From the NCBI GenBank assembly GCA_037042915.1, contig CM073203.1:1240001-1304000 (forward strand): a DNA stretch of 64,000 nucleotides. Reading direction: 5' to 3'. The notes below the pieces were generated by a model. The model was not told the origin of the DNA. It saw nothing but the letters and a program-made list of their open reading frames with translations, and ran no database searches. The translations under genes and the position numbers were made by a program. Source of the stretch: Auricularia sp. M13 (taxonomy: Eukaryota > Basidiomycota > Agaricomycetes > Auriculariales > Auriculariaceae). Of the stretch, positions 11,301 to 23,905 are shown piece by piece (the first letter of the stretch is position 1; every line of letters starts with the position of its first letter).

Positions 11301-13715
11301 GCTCATCAGCCAGAATGCCAAGTTCCTAACCCAGACGGCGGAACCATCGAAGCGACGCGACAAAGTCCACCGTGATGTCGAGGTGAAGCTGAAGCGCACG
11401 GTGGACGCTCCGACCAGCCACTACGTCAATAACTCTCATCGGTACGACTGCTGCTTGTGCGGCGGCCGTGTAACTCTGACGCTTCTGCAGGTTCATCGCT
11501 CTAGGTCTCGATGTCTTCGTCACTGCGGCCCGTCGAAGCAAGTTCAGTCTGCAAGATCCTGATACTGTCGCCCGACTCGAGCCGATGGTCACCGTCATCG
11601 GCAACACGCTCTATTCGCGTAACGCGAATGTCCTAGTTCTTGCCCTTAAAGCTGCTGCCGCCGTCATCAAGTTTCCGCTAAAGAACGTCGAAAGCCCTTC
11701 CCGTCCTCGTACGCCAGATAGTCGATATAATCAAGCAAGGCGGGACGACGGAGTCGGAAGTCGCGCAGACAGCACTGAAGACGCTGGCGACCGTGATGCG
11801 CGACAAAACGTCTTCACAGCTCAAGGAGAAGGACCTGACGTTCCTTCTTGACCTCCTTGGTCCCGACCTCGAGGAACACGAGCGTCAAGCGTCTGTTTTC
11901 GCCATCCTCCGCGCCATCGTGTCGCGCAAGTTCATCGTACCCGAGATCTACGACATGATGGATCGCGTCGCGCAGGTTATGGTCACCAGCCAGTCGCCTC
12001 AAGGTTCAGGAGCTGTGCCGCGGCGTCCTGTTGCAGTTCTATCTCGACTACCCGCAGGGCAAGGGGCGCCTTCAGAAGCAGATGAACTTCCTCGCGAAGA
12101 ACCTGTCGTATGTCTTCGAGAGCGGACGCAAGTCCGTCATGGAGCTCCTGGGCGCCATCCTCGCCAAGTTCGACCCCGCGCTGATGAACGAGTACGCGAC
12201 GCTGTTCTTCGTCGCGCTCGTGATGGTGCTGGCGAACGACGACTCGCCGACCTGCCGCGAGATGGCGGCAGCGCTGATCAAGACGCTGTTCCAGGTGCTC
12301 GACGAGCCGCGACGGTCGGAACTGGTCACGCTCTTGCAGTCTTGGTCCACGCAGAGCACGAAGCCGCAGCTCGTGCGGGTCTCGATCCAGGTCTTCGGCG
12401 TCGTCATCGACACGCTCAAGGAGGATGCGTCCGCCTACGTGCCGCTCATCTCGAGCGTGCTGCGCTCGGGCATCGAGGGCCAGGCCGAGCGCCTGGCGGA
12501 GGCGGAGACGGAGATGGCTGCCGAGGGTCTGGACGACCTGGACTGGCAGCTGCCGTACCAGCTTCTTACCGTCCTCGCCAAGCTCCTCCGCACGTTCCCG
12601 GCCTTCACGCCGTCGGTGGAGAAGACGCCCTGGCCGTCCATCGTCGCGCTGCTGCTGTTTCCGCACGCGTGGGTCCGGACGGCCGCCGCGAGGCTCATCG
12701 GGACGCTCTACGCCACGCAGCCGCCCGCTGCGCCCAGCGCGCGTCTGCCGGAGGGCCATCCGCTGTCGGCTACCGGGATGACGGAGGTTGCGCGCAAGAG
12801 CTGTTTGCAGCTGAGGGGAGACACGCTCGATGCGCAGCTTAGCGTTCAGGTGACGAAGAACCTCGTTTATATTGGCAAGTGCTATTCCCAGGTTTCCGAC
12901 GGCGCGAATGGCCAGGACGACGACGCTGAAGGGGACGAGAGCGACGGAGGGGAAGAGGAAGAGGAGAAGGCGGAGGCGGAGCAGTCTCGTCCTACGGGCC
13001 AGCTCAACTGGCTCTTCTCGCGTCTGTCTCATCAAGCGCGCGGCGCTGTCGTTGCGCGGCGCAGTCGCACTTCCACAACGGTCAGTGTTTGGCTCTGGGC
13101 TTCTGCCGCGCAGTATCATTTGCTCACTCGACGTGATTTTCGCTCTAGGAAAACTGGACAGAGCAGCCCGCGAGCGTGATGAAGTTCTTCGCGGCGATGG
13201 CGGGCTTCATGGCGCCCGCGCAGACGGCGCGCTTCCTGCTGCACATCCTCGCGCCCGTGCAGCGCGTGCTCGACGAGGACACCATCGCGGACGCGGCGAT
13301 GGGTGCGTTTTCGTCCCATCTTGTTTCCGTTATTTCCGCACAGCTTATGCAACATCCCTGCAGATGCACTGAAGACGCTTGCGGCGGAGGTGCAGGACCT
13401 CGTGCAGAAGCAGGTCGGCACGACCGCGTTCACCGAGGTCTACTCGCGCCTGCGGAACAAGGCTCTGGCCGTGCGCCGCGAGCGCAAGGAGGCGCGCGCG
13501 CTCCTGGTGCGTTTCTCCCAATCCCAACCTGCGCGACGGCTGCTGATGATGGGTCTTTCTTCCTTCCTTGTGCGCAGGTTGCGACGGACCCGCAGCGCGC
13601 GGCGCGGCGCAAGGCGCAGCACGGCGAGGTCAAGAAGGAGAGCAAGAAGCGCAAGGGGCGCGAGTTCCGCGACGGGCGCGCGGGCTTTGCGAAGAAGTCG
13701 CGCGTCGAGTTCTAG
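5349..13715 (+). CDS. UTP20: U3 snoRNP / SSU processome subunit Utp20
   Basis: Very large HEAT-repeat protein needed for 18S rRNA maturation in the nucleolus. The N-terminus MASGADDIVEPPRKRF, then HQSYKSAIREVHLPSA after the first intron, matches the conserved Utp20 opening. The central landmark FFNNICHIQVHRRTRALRRL, the LGPDYLAETMKQLRGALLRG segment and the basic tail KKESKKRKGREF also fit. The encoded length, roughly 2,450-2,500 residues, fits the family. Introns are short, for example 5400-5456, 6813-6872, about 7050-7110, one starting near 11443, and 13081-13149. At about ten places the homologous frame jumps by one base without splice signals (near 5700, 6985, 8293, 8335, 8430, 8590, 9510, 9575, 11690 and 12003), often beside G/C or T runs. 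Because the gene is normally essential and single copy, sequence error is likelier than decay. Confidence 0.9.
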
Positions 13716-13916
13716 ACCATGCGAACGCTTTTACCATGGCGTTACCTACACTTGCTGGAGCGGATTCGTGTGCTTGCAACTGCTTTCGTGCTTCTACTCT
13801 CTACACTCTACTCGCATCTAAGTAGATTCTATTTTCTCTATTTCTATTCAGGATCTGTATACGTAGTACGACAAAAGTATTATAGGACCCCACTGATGAA
13901 TGGCACTCACTCAGAT

Positions 13917-15125
13917 TCAGAGGGCAGACGAAACTGGCGTGCTTGTCCCCGAGCCGGAACTGGAACTGGTTGCGGCGGAGGGAGAGGGCACGGCGGCGGC
14001 CTCGTCGTCCGACTTGGCGTTCAGGTATGCCTTGAAGAACGCGCGCCAGGGGCCCGTGGCGGGGACGAAGTGGCCTGCAGATTGTCAGCGTGCATGATGA
14101 TGGGCAAGGGGGGGGGAAGGGGATGAAGCGCGCACCGCCGGGATGCTGCTCGACGCGCGCGCGCGCTCGCGGCGATGAGCGGCTGGGCGCGCTCGGGCGT
14201 GACGAGGATGTCGGTCGCGCCGACGATGTGCAGCGAGCGCGTGTGCAGGCCTGCCGCAGCTGAGGAGTCGGTGAAGATGGCGGCGAGCGCGGGGTCGCGC
14301 GGGATGAAGCCTGCTGCGATGACGCAGAATTCGCTGCATGGCGCGGTGTGAGAAGTGCCGAGGGCCGATTGGAAGTGTCAGTGCGTGGTGCATACAACGG
14401 CGGATGGGGCATGCGGCCGTCGTCCGTGAGCAGGTTGTACTGCGCTGCGAGTGCTGGCCGCTCGAGCTGGCGATGTGAGGTGTGAGATGTGAGTTGCGAA
14501 GGGCGGGCGGGGAGACGAGAACATGATAACGCACGACGGCGGCCAGTATGGCGGCCATCGTCGCTCCCTGGCTGAACCCAAAGACGGCCTGCCAGAGATC
14601 ATATTAGTGAGAGTGAGCGATACGCATATACATTACGGGACGACGCACATTATACTTTTCCTTGACGAGATGGTCGCGCAAGTACAGCAGGCTCTCCTCA
14701 AGCCCGCGGTACGTGGTGCCGCCGTCGTCGGCGCGCCACCACGCGCGCGGGACGAGCGCGGGGTCCGTCGGCTCCGGCTGGGTCTCCGTGACGTCCATGC
14801 TGTTGCCGAAGGTGGCGTCGGCGCGCGTGAGGACGTGCGGGCCGTCGAGGAACACTAATAAGTGCGCAGTTCGCTTCAGCGCGCATATATGGACATTGGA
14901 GACAAAGACGAACCGAAATCGCAGTCCTTGCCGCACGCTTTGCGGATCGCGCCCAGCTGCGGGGTGGGACGGGGCTCTGATCAGACGGGACGGCGGGGGC
15001 GAATGTGGCTGCACACGCGTTTCGCGAAGATGTGGGCGTTCTGCGTGTAGCTTCAGGTCTAGAGCGTCAGATATTGGGTGAGCTAAAGTATGGAGTGCGT
15101 ACCCGTGCAATGCGAGTATACGCAT
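13917..15125 (-). CDS. FSH1-type serine hydrolase (PF03959)
   Basis: Alpha/beta-hydrolase of the fungal FSH / human OVCA2 family. The start MRILALHG matches the family opening; the next exon begins YTQNAHIFAKR, followed by GAIRKACGKD and FLDGPHVL. The nucleophile elbow is GFSQGATMA (GxSxG) directly after an intron. The Asp of the triad is likely in HIVGATDILV and the His in GGHFVP. Seven or so exons are needed, all with GT-AG introns of 45-65 nt. The C-terminus is a Ser/Ala-rich tail (SSSSGSGTSTPVSSAL) ending at the stop 13917-13919. Reading frames join cleanly, unlike UTP20. The natural substrate (short ester) is not deducible. Confidence 0.85.
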
Positions 15126-15496
15126 ACTGTATTACTGTAGCTGACTCGGACAGCGCAAAGAGCGATGCGGCCAATTCCGTCCAAGCTGACTGTTCTTGAC
15201 CGCTACTCGTACTGCGCGTCTCTCCCGCGGATATCCGCGTACAGTCCAAGCTCAGCAACGATCTTATAATGTGCGGAGCTTTGGAGAACGATGGCTTTAT
15301 TCACCGCCAAAACCTTCTCGAAGTGCTCCGCAACATCTGCATCCCTCACCGCGGACCATTTCTCGCAATGCTTTGATCTGCCAGTGGGCTAAAGTGCAGT
15401 CACGTTGCTTCTATGATTCTACTTGGTACATCGGTTCTGGTTCCGGTTCAGGTTCTGGTTTTACACTCGAGCTTTTCGCAGCGCCGGTGCCGGCGC
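15126..15496. other. Intergenic with imperfect GGTTCN microsatellite
   Basis: Spacer between the serine hydrolase start and the aldo-keto reductase end. Around 15432-15460 there is a short array of six-base units of the type GGTTCT/GGTTCC/GGTTCA. Nothing else was recognised. Confidence 0.5.
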
Positions 15497-16724
15497 CTAA
15501 AAGCCCATCGCGCCGACGTTGACCTTGTGCGGCGCGTCCTTCTCGTCCGGCTCGCCAAACACGTCGATCGGCCAGACGGGGTCGTAGGTCATGGGCACGT
15601 TGAAGCGCGTGTAGTCCTTCCTGCCGATCTCGCTGATCGCGCGCATGTCGTCGTCCGAGAGCGTCACTTGCTGGAAGTTGCTCTTGATGCGTTCTGCCAG
15701 TGCAGAGGATTACTGTAAGTAGGCGCACGACTGCTTACTGGAGGAAACCGCGGACGCGCCTTCCTTGACGGACTTGGGGATGACGGAGAACCCGCGCTGC
15801 GCGCCCCACGCGACGAGCACCTGGCCCGGCGTCGCGCCCACCTTCTCCGCCACTTTTTTGACGACCGGGTGCTCCGTCAGCCGGGGCTTGTTGGTCACTG
15901 CATAGATGGAGTCAGGACGGCGGGCGCAAATAAGTACCTGGGACTGACGATTGTTGCCGAGGGGCGAGTACGCGGTGAGGTGGATGCCCTCGTCCGCGCA
16001 GTAGCGTATGAGGTCGTCCTGGAGCAGATACGGGTGCGCCTCGACCTGGTTGACCACGGGCTTCTCGCCCGTCGCAGCCGCCACCGCCTTGAGCATGGGC
16101 ACCGTAAAGTTCGACACGCCGACCGAGCGGACCTTGCCCGTCGCGCGCAGCGCCAGCACGGCCCGCCACGTCTCCACCAGCGTCACGCCCTCGTCGATCC
16201 GCACGCGCCCGTCCGCGCCCGTGGGAAAGCTGCCGCCGCCCGGCGGGAACGCCACGGGCCAGTGCACGAGGTACAGGTCGAGGTAGTCCAGCCCGAGCTG
16301 GCGCAGCGTCGCGTCCAGCTGCGCCTCGACGTGCGCCGGCCGGTGCGCGTCGTTCCACAGCTTCGACGTGATGAAGAGCGCGTCGCGCTTCACGACGGCC
16401 GGGATGACCTTCTTCAGCGCCCGGCCCACCTGCACTCAGGGGAGGGGAATTCAGCCCCCCCCGTTATTGTAACTTGTAAGCCTCTCAGCAGCAGACGGAC
16501 CTCGTCCTGGTTGTCGTAGATGTACGCCAGGTCCAGGTGCCGGTATCCATTGCGCACGGCGATTTCGACCTGATATCGTACTTGAGCTGGTTGATCTCCT
16601 CGGAGAATGGACGCACGGCATGCTCGACTTCATGCGGCTTCGAGAGCCACGTCCCCAGCCCAATCTGCGGGATCGAGTGCCCGTCCGCCAGCTTCAAACT
16701 CTTCTGAAAGCTCATCGTCGTCAC
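15497..16724 (-). CDS. Aldo-keto reductase
   Basis: NADPH-dependent aldehyde/ketone reductase of the AKR superfamily, probably cytosolic. The start MTTMSFQKSLKLADGHSIP is followed by IGLGTWLS. The tetrad residues are visible: Asp and Tyr in HLDLAYIYDNQDEVG, Lys in FITSKLWND and His in YLVHWPVAFP. Further signatures are SVGVSNFT, NQVEAHPYL and the cofactor-binding segment VIPKSVKEG. Five or so exons are required, with introns near 16568-16615, 16436-16498, 15897-15942 and 15690-15750. The last exon runs to VNVGAMGF and the stop at 15497-15499. The last donor is ambiguous: the nearest GTAAGC gives a slightly longer loop than usual before RIKSNFQQV. Closest in style to fungal glycerol-dehydrogenase-like AKRs, but substrate cannot be assigned. 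Confidence 0.9.
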
Positions 16725-17143
16725 TGGTAAACGGAGATGGTGGTGGTTGCAGGGAGAGAGTCGTGGAGGCGTTCTCCCAGTCTAGCTGTCACGGTTAATG
16801 ACGGAATGCCTGACGCGGGACAGTTCTCTGAGAAACCTAGGAGGCGTCCATAGTTAGGAGAATCTTGTTCGTTCATTACAACATTCATACTAGTCATGAA
16901 TTCCGACACCCTGCGCGTACTATTCGTCGTGGGGGTAGGTATCTACGTGGTCCAGAACACAGAACACAGATGCATCGTGAGCCGGGGCATTGAAAAATAG
17001 ACATGAGTAAGCGCGAAGAGACAAACAGCACGGGAATGCAGATGGGTGAGAGAGGGAGGAGGAACGCAGTAATTATCCGTCGTGACATACGTGACCAGAG
17101 AATAAACGACAACAATAACGAAACCAGACCCAGACAGCCAATG
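16725..17143. other. Intergenic, upstream of reductase and downstream of flippase
   Basis: Contains the putative reductase promoter and the 3' flank of the P4-ATPase. No repeat or extra gene was seen. Confidence 0.4.
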
Positions 17144-20100
17144 CTATATCGCAAACCCGCCGTCGAACGACTGCGCCGACGCGCGCGGCCCGGGGCGCGC
17201 ACAGTATGCGCGTCGTCGTCCCCATCGTCGTCGAGTCCTTCCTGCGTCCAGTGCTCGTCCGCGGTGACGAACGAGCCCTCGCGCGACAGGCGCGACGACA
17301 CCCGCGACGGCGCCCGCTCGTCCTGCTGCGGCCGCCACGACGACGGCGGCCCGCCGGCACCGGCAGAGGTTGCTGCGGGCTGTACGACGTGGGCGACGCG
17401 GACGGGCCCGGGTGGAGCCCCAATGCGGGGCCCGGAACTGCGCCATATGGCGAGCGCTGCGACAGCGGCGACGGCGGCTGCTGGTACTGCTGTCTGTACG
17501 GCGACGGCGGTTGCTGCCGCGGTGACGAGCGTTGCTGTCCGTACGGCGAAGACGGCGAGGCGGCGTGCGGCGAATGGCGGCGGCCCGAAGAGCTGGGGCG
17601 ACGGCGCATGGTCGCTCGGCAGCCGCTGCGCAGGCCCCCGCACGGGACTCGACATCGGGATATCCGATGCGGAGTAGTACGACATCGCGCTGGGCTGCAT
17701 GCGGTTGTGATGCCCGCCCACGAGCCCGGCAGGCGGGAGGTCCAACTCCTGCCCCGGGTCGTGCTCGACGCCGTACGGATCTGTCGAGGGGCGTATGACG
17801 TTCATGTCGAATTGCTGCTGCTGGGGAGGGGCCAATTGCCGCGTCTGTCCGTAGCCCGCAGGTGAGTTCAAGGCAGCTGGCACATAAGCACCCCGCGGGT
17901 CGTCGACGGTGCTCGTATGACTTGGCGGATCCACAGCGTCGAGCATCTCCTGTCGTTCAAGGTCGGCCTTTGCACGCCGTTTCCGGTCTCTGCGATGCGG
18001 GACGCCGAGACGGTCCTTCAGATCACCCATGACCCACGCCTCACGGACAATGTCGCGATCGAGAGGGAAATATGCCTGTTGGATGAATTGCCCACGAATC
18101 TCGGACCTGCAGCGGCATCAGAAAATGACTTTGGAGGGACGCAAAGATTACGAACCGAGGGCGATGACGATGGTCAGGACAAACGTAGCCCAGAACTGCA
18201 TATTGCCAAACAAGACGACGACCTCGTCCTGGAACTGCACGGACGGGAAGAACGAGTAGATGGCAACCCAGAGCATGACGACGACACACGATCCGACGAC
18301 CACGAACCAGGTCATACCCGTCCAGCTGTAATGCAGTCCGACTGGTCAGCAAAGAAAGCCAAAAATTCCAAAACGACGACGCACTATCGTGTGTTCATAC
18401 CGACGTAGAGGTTGACTACGCAGATGGCAGATACCGCGACCGTCGTGCCATAATCGGCAAGCGAGTCCATGGTCTTTCCGTTCCACGACGCCGAGATGCT
18501 GAAGGTGTAGATCATGAACGGCACAAAGTAGACGACCGCGGACTGGTACAACCCGTCCAGCATGTACGTCCAGAAGACAGCGCGCGTGTACTCCTTGCCG
18601 TAGATGCCGCGTTCGTACAGCCGCGGGAACGCCATCGATGCCTTCGCGTTGAGATCCTGGTCGAACGCTGAACGCCAGCTGAGCACCAGGGACTACGAGT
18701 GTGAATGACGAAACCACGTACCTCCGAGCACAATGACGGGCAAGGACGAAAACACGAGGTTGAACAGCAGAATGAATGTATACTCATAAAGATACGTGGC
18801 GTCGAAGCTTCAACGACTTATCAGTCGGCGCGGGACTTGGTTTGAACGCGCGACGCACCTGTTCCAAAACAAGAACCAAAAACCAGCAAGCGTCCAGACA
18901 ACGTTCTGACGACGCGGTGAGCGATGAATCAATGGGTCGAACACATGCACACGCCTTGTAGAAGAAGTTGCCGTGCATGTCTGCAACACGGATGTAGGAC
19001 CAGCGACCGTGAACAAGCAGCAGCTTGGTCAAGAATCTAAACTGGCCGAACGCGTAATCCGCGCTCATGGCGGCCTGGGAGCCTTCGTGTCCGAACAAGC
19101 CACATCCAATGTTGGCCTCCTGGATCATAGCCACGTCGTTCGCGCCGTCGCCGATGCTGAGCGTCATGGCATTCCTACCATCCTTGACCTGACATAGTGT
19201 ATCAGCAAAACCTGCACCAAACGGAACAGAGAGGAAGAACGTACAAGCTTGACCGTCAAAGCCTTCTGCGCAGGGCTGACACGACAACACACAACAGTCT
19301 CGCACTGCGTCCCGAGGTCCAGGAACAACGGCTTGAGGCGGTCGTCGAGCGCATACCGCAGCGTGTCGCCGTCAATGACAACCGCGAAGCTCGGGCGCTC
19401 GCCCTTGGCCTCGGCCGCAGCGATCTCCTCGGGGCGTTTGGGCAGCGTCTGCAAACACCGTCGGGCGCAGGCGTGCCGCGGCGACTCCCAAGACCGCCGC
19501 CGATACCGCGCACGCTCGCAATGCGGTCGAGGCCGGCTTGAATCTGCGCGCGCGCGGACTCGGGCGAGTCGGCTGCGAGGATCATAACGTCCATGCTGGG
19601 CGTGAGCAAGTTGCAGCTGAACGCAATCTCAATGGCCGTCTGGACCTTGTCGCCTGCGAGGTATCAGCACGCTTACAAGCTGATGGTCAACAACCAGTCC
19701 TCACCAGTCAGAATCCACAGCTTAATGCCAGCCTCGTGGAGCAGCTCGATGGCCTCGGGCACGCCCTCCTGCAACTTGTCCTCGAGCGCAGTCGCACCCA
19801 GAATCTCCAAATTGCACTCGACCTCGTCGCAGACCTTCTCGACCTCCTCGTCGCGCTCCTCGCCCACGATCGCCAACGCCGGCGTCGTAGCGGCGCTCCC
19901 AATCGCGGTACTCCTCCTCGCCGATGTACCGGCGCGCAACACACAGCGTGCGCAGCCCCTCGTTCGCAAACTCGTCGAGGTCCGCGCGCGTCTGGTCTTC
20001 ACGGCGGGGTCGTGGTCCGGCGCGAGGCGCGCGTACACGACCGAGTCCGCGCCCTTGCAGTACAGCACGACGCGCCCCCGGCGTCGCGCACGAGCACGCT

Positions 20101-22910
20101 CATGCGCTTGCGCGCCGAGCTGAACTCGAGCACGCGCAGCGGCGCCCAGCTCTCCTTCTGCCCGAGCACCTCGATCGTGATGCTCCCGCCGGCCTTCTCG
20201 ACGAACGCAAAGCCCGCGTCGCGCGCGCCGGCCACCAGCGCGGCCTCGTCCGGGCTCTCCGCCTTGTACTCCAGCACCTCGCCCGCGTCGTCGAGCTTCT
20301 CCGCGAGCACCGTGTGGCAGATCGCGAGCGCGCGGAAGAACGCGATGAGGTGCTCGCGCTGCGGCGTCTCCGTCGTCAGGTCGCGCGCGAGCGCCGGCGA
20401 GACGAGCGTCAGGCAGTCCTCCCGCAGGTAGCGGTTGCTGAACGCGCGCCGCATCGTCGCCAGCATCTCCTCCTTGCCGCGCGCGAGCCGCTCCTCGATC
20501 TCCTCGTGGCTCTCGCCCTTCTCGCCGCGCCGCACAATCGCGCCGCGCTGCGCCTCCGTGACGCCCTCGCCGTACCGCACGCCGCGCACCGCGCACTTCT
20601 GGAACTCCATCACGTTGCGCGTGAGCGTGCCGGTCTTGTCGCTGAAGATGTACGCGATCTGGCCAGGTCGTCGGAGATGTTCCACGTCTTGGGCACGCAG
20701 GGCGTGTCGAGCTCGGGGTAGTACATATCGATGTCTTGGAAAATGAAGTACGCCTGGATGGTCTTGACGATTTCGATCGAGATACTGCACCGTGCGTCAG
20801 TGTCTGCATCCTGGACGAGAAACGAAACTCAAAACGGACTAGAGCGAGATGGGCACGATATTCTGGAAGGCGATGAGGGAGGAACCGAAGGTCACGAGAG
20901 CGTTAAGAACGAGACTGCTCGTTGGCTCCGCGCCGATCTCAAAGTAATCGGCGCTGGTGCCTGAGCGCGCCTCGAAGACAGAGGACATGACGGCGGTCAC
21001 GACGCACATAACCATGAGAATGACGAAGTTCATCACCTAAGATAGCTTCTTAGTCAAGGATCATAGGAGAGATCGCGAACAAGGCAATGAACGCACGACG
21101 TTGAAGTTCGTCTCCTTCTCAATCTTGCTGCGCTTGGACGGCGTGTCACCGCCGTTGAGCAAAATCTTGGTGTCCGCGCCAGTGAAAACGACGAGCCCGA
21201 CGACCCACTGCGTGTTGCGCAGCGAACACCCACGGAGGAGCATATTGGCAATCGTCACGCTCTCCGCATTCTGCCCAGCGTCGCCGTAACGCAGCACGCC
21301 GTTGTAGACATACAGATTCGGCTGGGCGCCCTCGGAGTCGAGCACGAAGCGGGCGCGCGAGATGTCTTCCTCGGTCATGATGCCGCGGGTGCACGCGCAC
21401 GCCTTGCGCACTTTCAGGTTAGTCTCGCCGTCGAGGTTCTTGGTCTCGACGTAGCACAGGCCATCGCCCTGCGGGTCGCTCGTGGCGAGCACGACGACGT
21501 CCGCGGGGATCTGGTCGCCGTCGCGCAGCAGCAGGATGTCGCCGACCTCGATCTTCTTCCACAGCGTGCGCTCCCAGCTGGCGCGGCTCGGCGAGCCGGT
21601 GATGACGGCGCGCGACGCGGGGTCGACGGGCGCGCGGCGGGCTGGGCGACGGTCGTCGCGCTCTCGCGCGTGCTGGCGGCGCTCTCGATCGAAAAGGCGC
21701 GCGCGCGGTGCTGCATGGCGCGCGTGTAGGTGTCGCCGGGGAGCGAGCGCAGGGTGTCTGCGCCTTCGGAATGGCGTCCCATCGAGCCGTGGGTGCTGGG
21801 CGGGTACGAGTGCAAGGCGCCGAGCTCGTCGTACGGCGCCTGCTTGGTGTTGTCGCTGAACATGCTCGTCATGCTCGCCTTTGCGCCGAGCGACGGCATC
21901 GAGCCGTTCGGTGCGACAATGGTGATGGTGCTTGCGCTGGCGCCCTCGCGTTCGCGCAGACGGCGCACGCCGCGGGTGACGGTGCCGGGACGATTCTGAC
22001 CCGTGAGTTTCTCGAAGAAGGTGCGGCCGTCGCGGGGGACGTTGACGTTGCGCCATGCGCCGGGCGTTTCGTGGTCGGTCGAGAGGCGGGTGGCGGGCGA
22101 GTTGTTGAGCTCTGTGTCCTGGACGGCGCGGCGGTAGTCCTCGAGGCCGTCCTTGAACGCGGTGATGATCAGAATGACGGTCAGCGGCAGGAACGAGATC
22201 TGCGAGCCCGCGGCGCCGAACAGCGGCTGCACTGGACACGGGCGTCAGCGCAAGTCTAGTGGCGCGGGACCGGAGGGACGGACCTGCGAGCACGACGAGC
22301 AGAAGGAAATAAATGTTGGCGACGCTGTAAATGCATTCAGATTTTGCATGCCGCGGGCGATTGAGAGCTACACGGACCGTCTGAACTGCTCGTACAAGTT
22401 CTTGGGAATAAATGTCAACGGCGTGTACTCTGCGCGCACAGTGAGCGACGACCGCCAGCCAGCCAGAATCCACGGGCATAACGCACTGCTCGTCCTGATC
22501 TTGTTGCGCACATAACGCGCCTCAGGCTCGCCGTTGGACCGCACCTCGTCCCTGCCGAGCGGGACGCCGACATGGACGAGCCTGCGCGGGCCCGCGACGG
22601 GCGCCTTCTTGCCCTCGACGTCGACGGCCTCGGCGCGCGGGTCGCGCGAGCCGCCGCCGAAGAGAAAGCGCGAGCGCTTCTTGCCCTTGTCCTTGCGCTT
22701 GCGGCGCTCGTCGCGCTCGTTCTCGGTGCGGATCGACTCGGCTATCGTGCTCGCCGCCGTCCGCACCGTCCGCAGCCGCAGCGCCGGGTCCTCCGCCGGG
22801 TCGTATGCATCGTCGCCGTCGCCGTAGCCGCCGTACGACATCCGAGGGCCTGCAGTACTTGGACGAGAGCGTCCTTGAAACGTCTCGGCGTACCCGGCGT
22901 TAGCCGCCAT
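17144..22910 (-). CDS. P4-type ATPase, Dnf1/Dnf2-like phospholipid flippase
   Basis: Integral membrane pump moving aminophospholipids from the outer to the cytosolic leaflet of the plasma membrane or endosomes. Motifs in order: [12 protein letters not shown] and ANIYFLLLV (first membrane segments), [12 protein letters not shown] (actuator DGET), [15 protein letters not shown] with the phosphorylated Asp (codon at 20638-20640), [18 protein letters not shown]-type segment, [15 protein letters not shown], then [18 protein letters not shown] and [14 protein letters not shown], typical of the Dnf1/2 branch. The C-terminal tail after the last helix is Pro/Gln/Ser-rich and ends SFDGGFAI. Many short introns. 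Single-base frame slips occur near 20665 (one G short before GQIAYIF), near 19480 and in the Pro/Gln tail around 17600. The Met at 22910 is chosen; an in-frame Met also lies at 22973. Such flippases pair with a CDC50/Lem3 subunit, not seen here. Confidence 0.9.
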
Positions 22911-23905
22911 TACCCAAGCCTCACCGTCACTCGGCGCCCGGAGCCAAGACGACCGACCCATCTGACCGACCATTCTCTAGCCTGCACAGCGCCAAGTCAT
23001 TCGAAATTCTCGCTGAGATGTTTTTTTTTTTTTTTCCTCTCACGTCCTCATAACCACCATGGAGCCCGCCGCAGTGTGCTTTGCCACAGGCACCGCACCG
23101 TACATGCTGCACACAGCCTTGAGCCGCATGCAGTGACTTCGGGATTGACAGGATTGGCGCAACAGAACCCGCGTCTGCTGTGCACAGCACAATGTCCCGT
23201 CCCTCTGAGATCGTTGAGTTGTCAATGCGGGCTCGTACATGAGCTCTTCGTCAGCTAATCGTGCTGGGACCCTCCAGCGCATGCATTTATTGCACTATTG
23301 ATGTTGTTCAGTGGTCCGGGTGGTGGTGATTCAACCGGTTCCTCGGATGTTGCTCTCATAATCACCGACCAGTTACCGCGCAATGCATGCAACTCCCTCG
23401 TGAGGGACTTGAGGCCTGAGGGACGGCCACCATGGTCATGTAACGACTTTCCATTGTGACTTGTACGCGTATTCCTTCAGTTTGGCGTCGCAACACGCCC
23501 GGCCACCGATCCGCCGTCGGTCAACAACCTCGCTCACAGTGATAGGACATGAGTACACCATTGCCTTCTATAAGGTGGCAGTTTCATTGTCATCCTCTCA
23601 AGGTCAGCGTGAACTCCTCATCCAAATCGACATCCTTTCCCCCCTCTGAGCGCTGCCAAATTGGTGATTGAGAATTGCGACAGATTCAAAGCCACCGTCC
23701 CAGGCTTGATCACCTACTGCAATTATCCCTGCTTTACTCTGCTCTGAAATGTGGGTTTGCGATGGGAGACAGCAGAACAGATGAGGACTGCAAAATCACT
23801 TAAAGCCTTGGCGGCTCAGAAAGCGCTAACTCCGCTCCGCTCTACTTGACGCCGCCGGAAGCAAGCGATCGACGCGAGTCCTTTGTGCCTTGCACCCAAA
23901 CCACC
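22911..23905. other. Intergenic between divergent genes, with T tract
   Basis: Nearly 1 kb between the flippase start and the C2H2 gene. A T tract of about 17 bases lies at ~23020-23036 and could be a nucleosome-depleting promoter element of the flippase. No convincing gene found. Confidence 0.4.

Noticed and set aside
11983-13119. Long open frame on the minus strand opposite UTP20
   Set aside because: It is an antisense shadow of a GC-rich coding exon; the plus strand matches Utp20 while the minus reading is low-complexity Arg/Leu/Glu-rich.
17003-17865. Plus-strand open frames with Cys/Gly-rich text opposite the flippase tail
   Set aside because: They arise from the reverse complement of Pro/Gln/Ser repeats; the apparent cysteines are antisense of Gln/Ala codons.
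19538-20721. Overlapping plus-strand open frames opposite the flippase catalytic core
   Set aside because: The minus strand encodes DKTGTLT, DGAND and other P-ATPase motifs there; plus-strand frames are shadows.
23461-23649. Short open frame in the flippase/C2H2 spacer
   Set aside because: Too short, no signal peptide or motif, and probably within a promoter.
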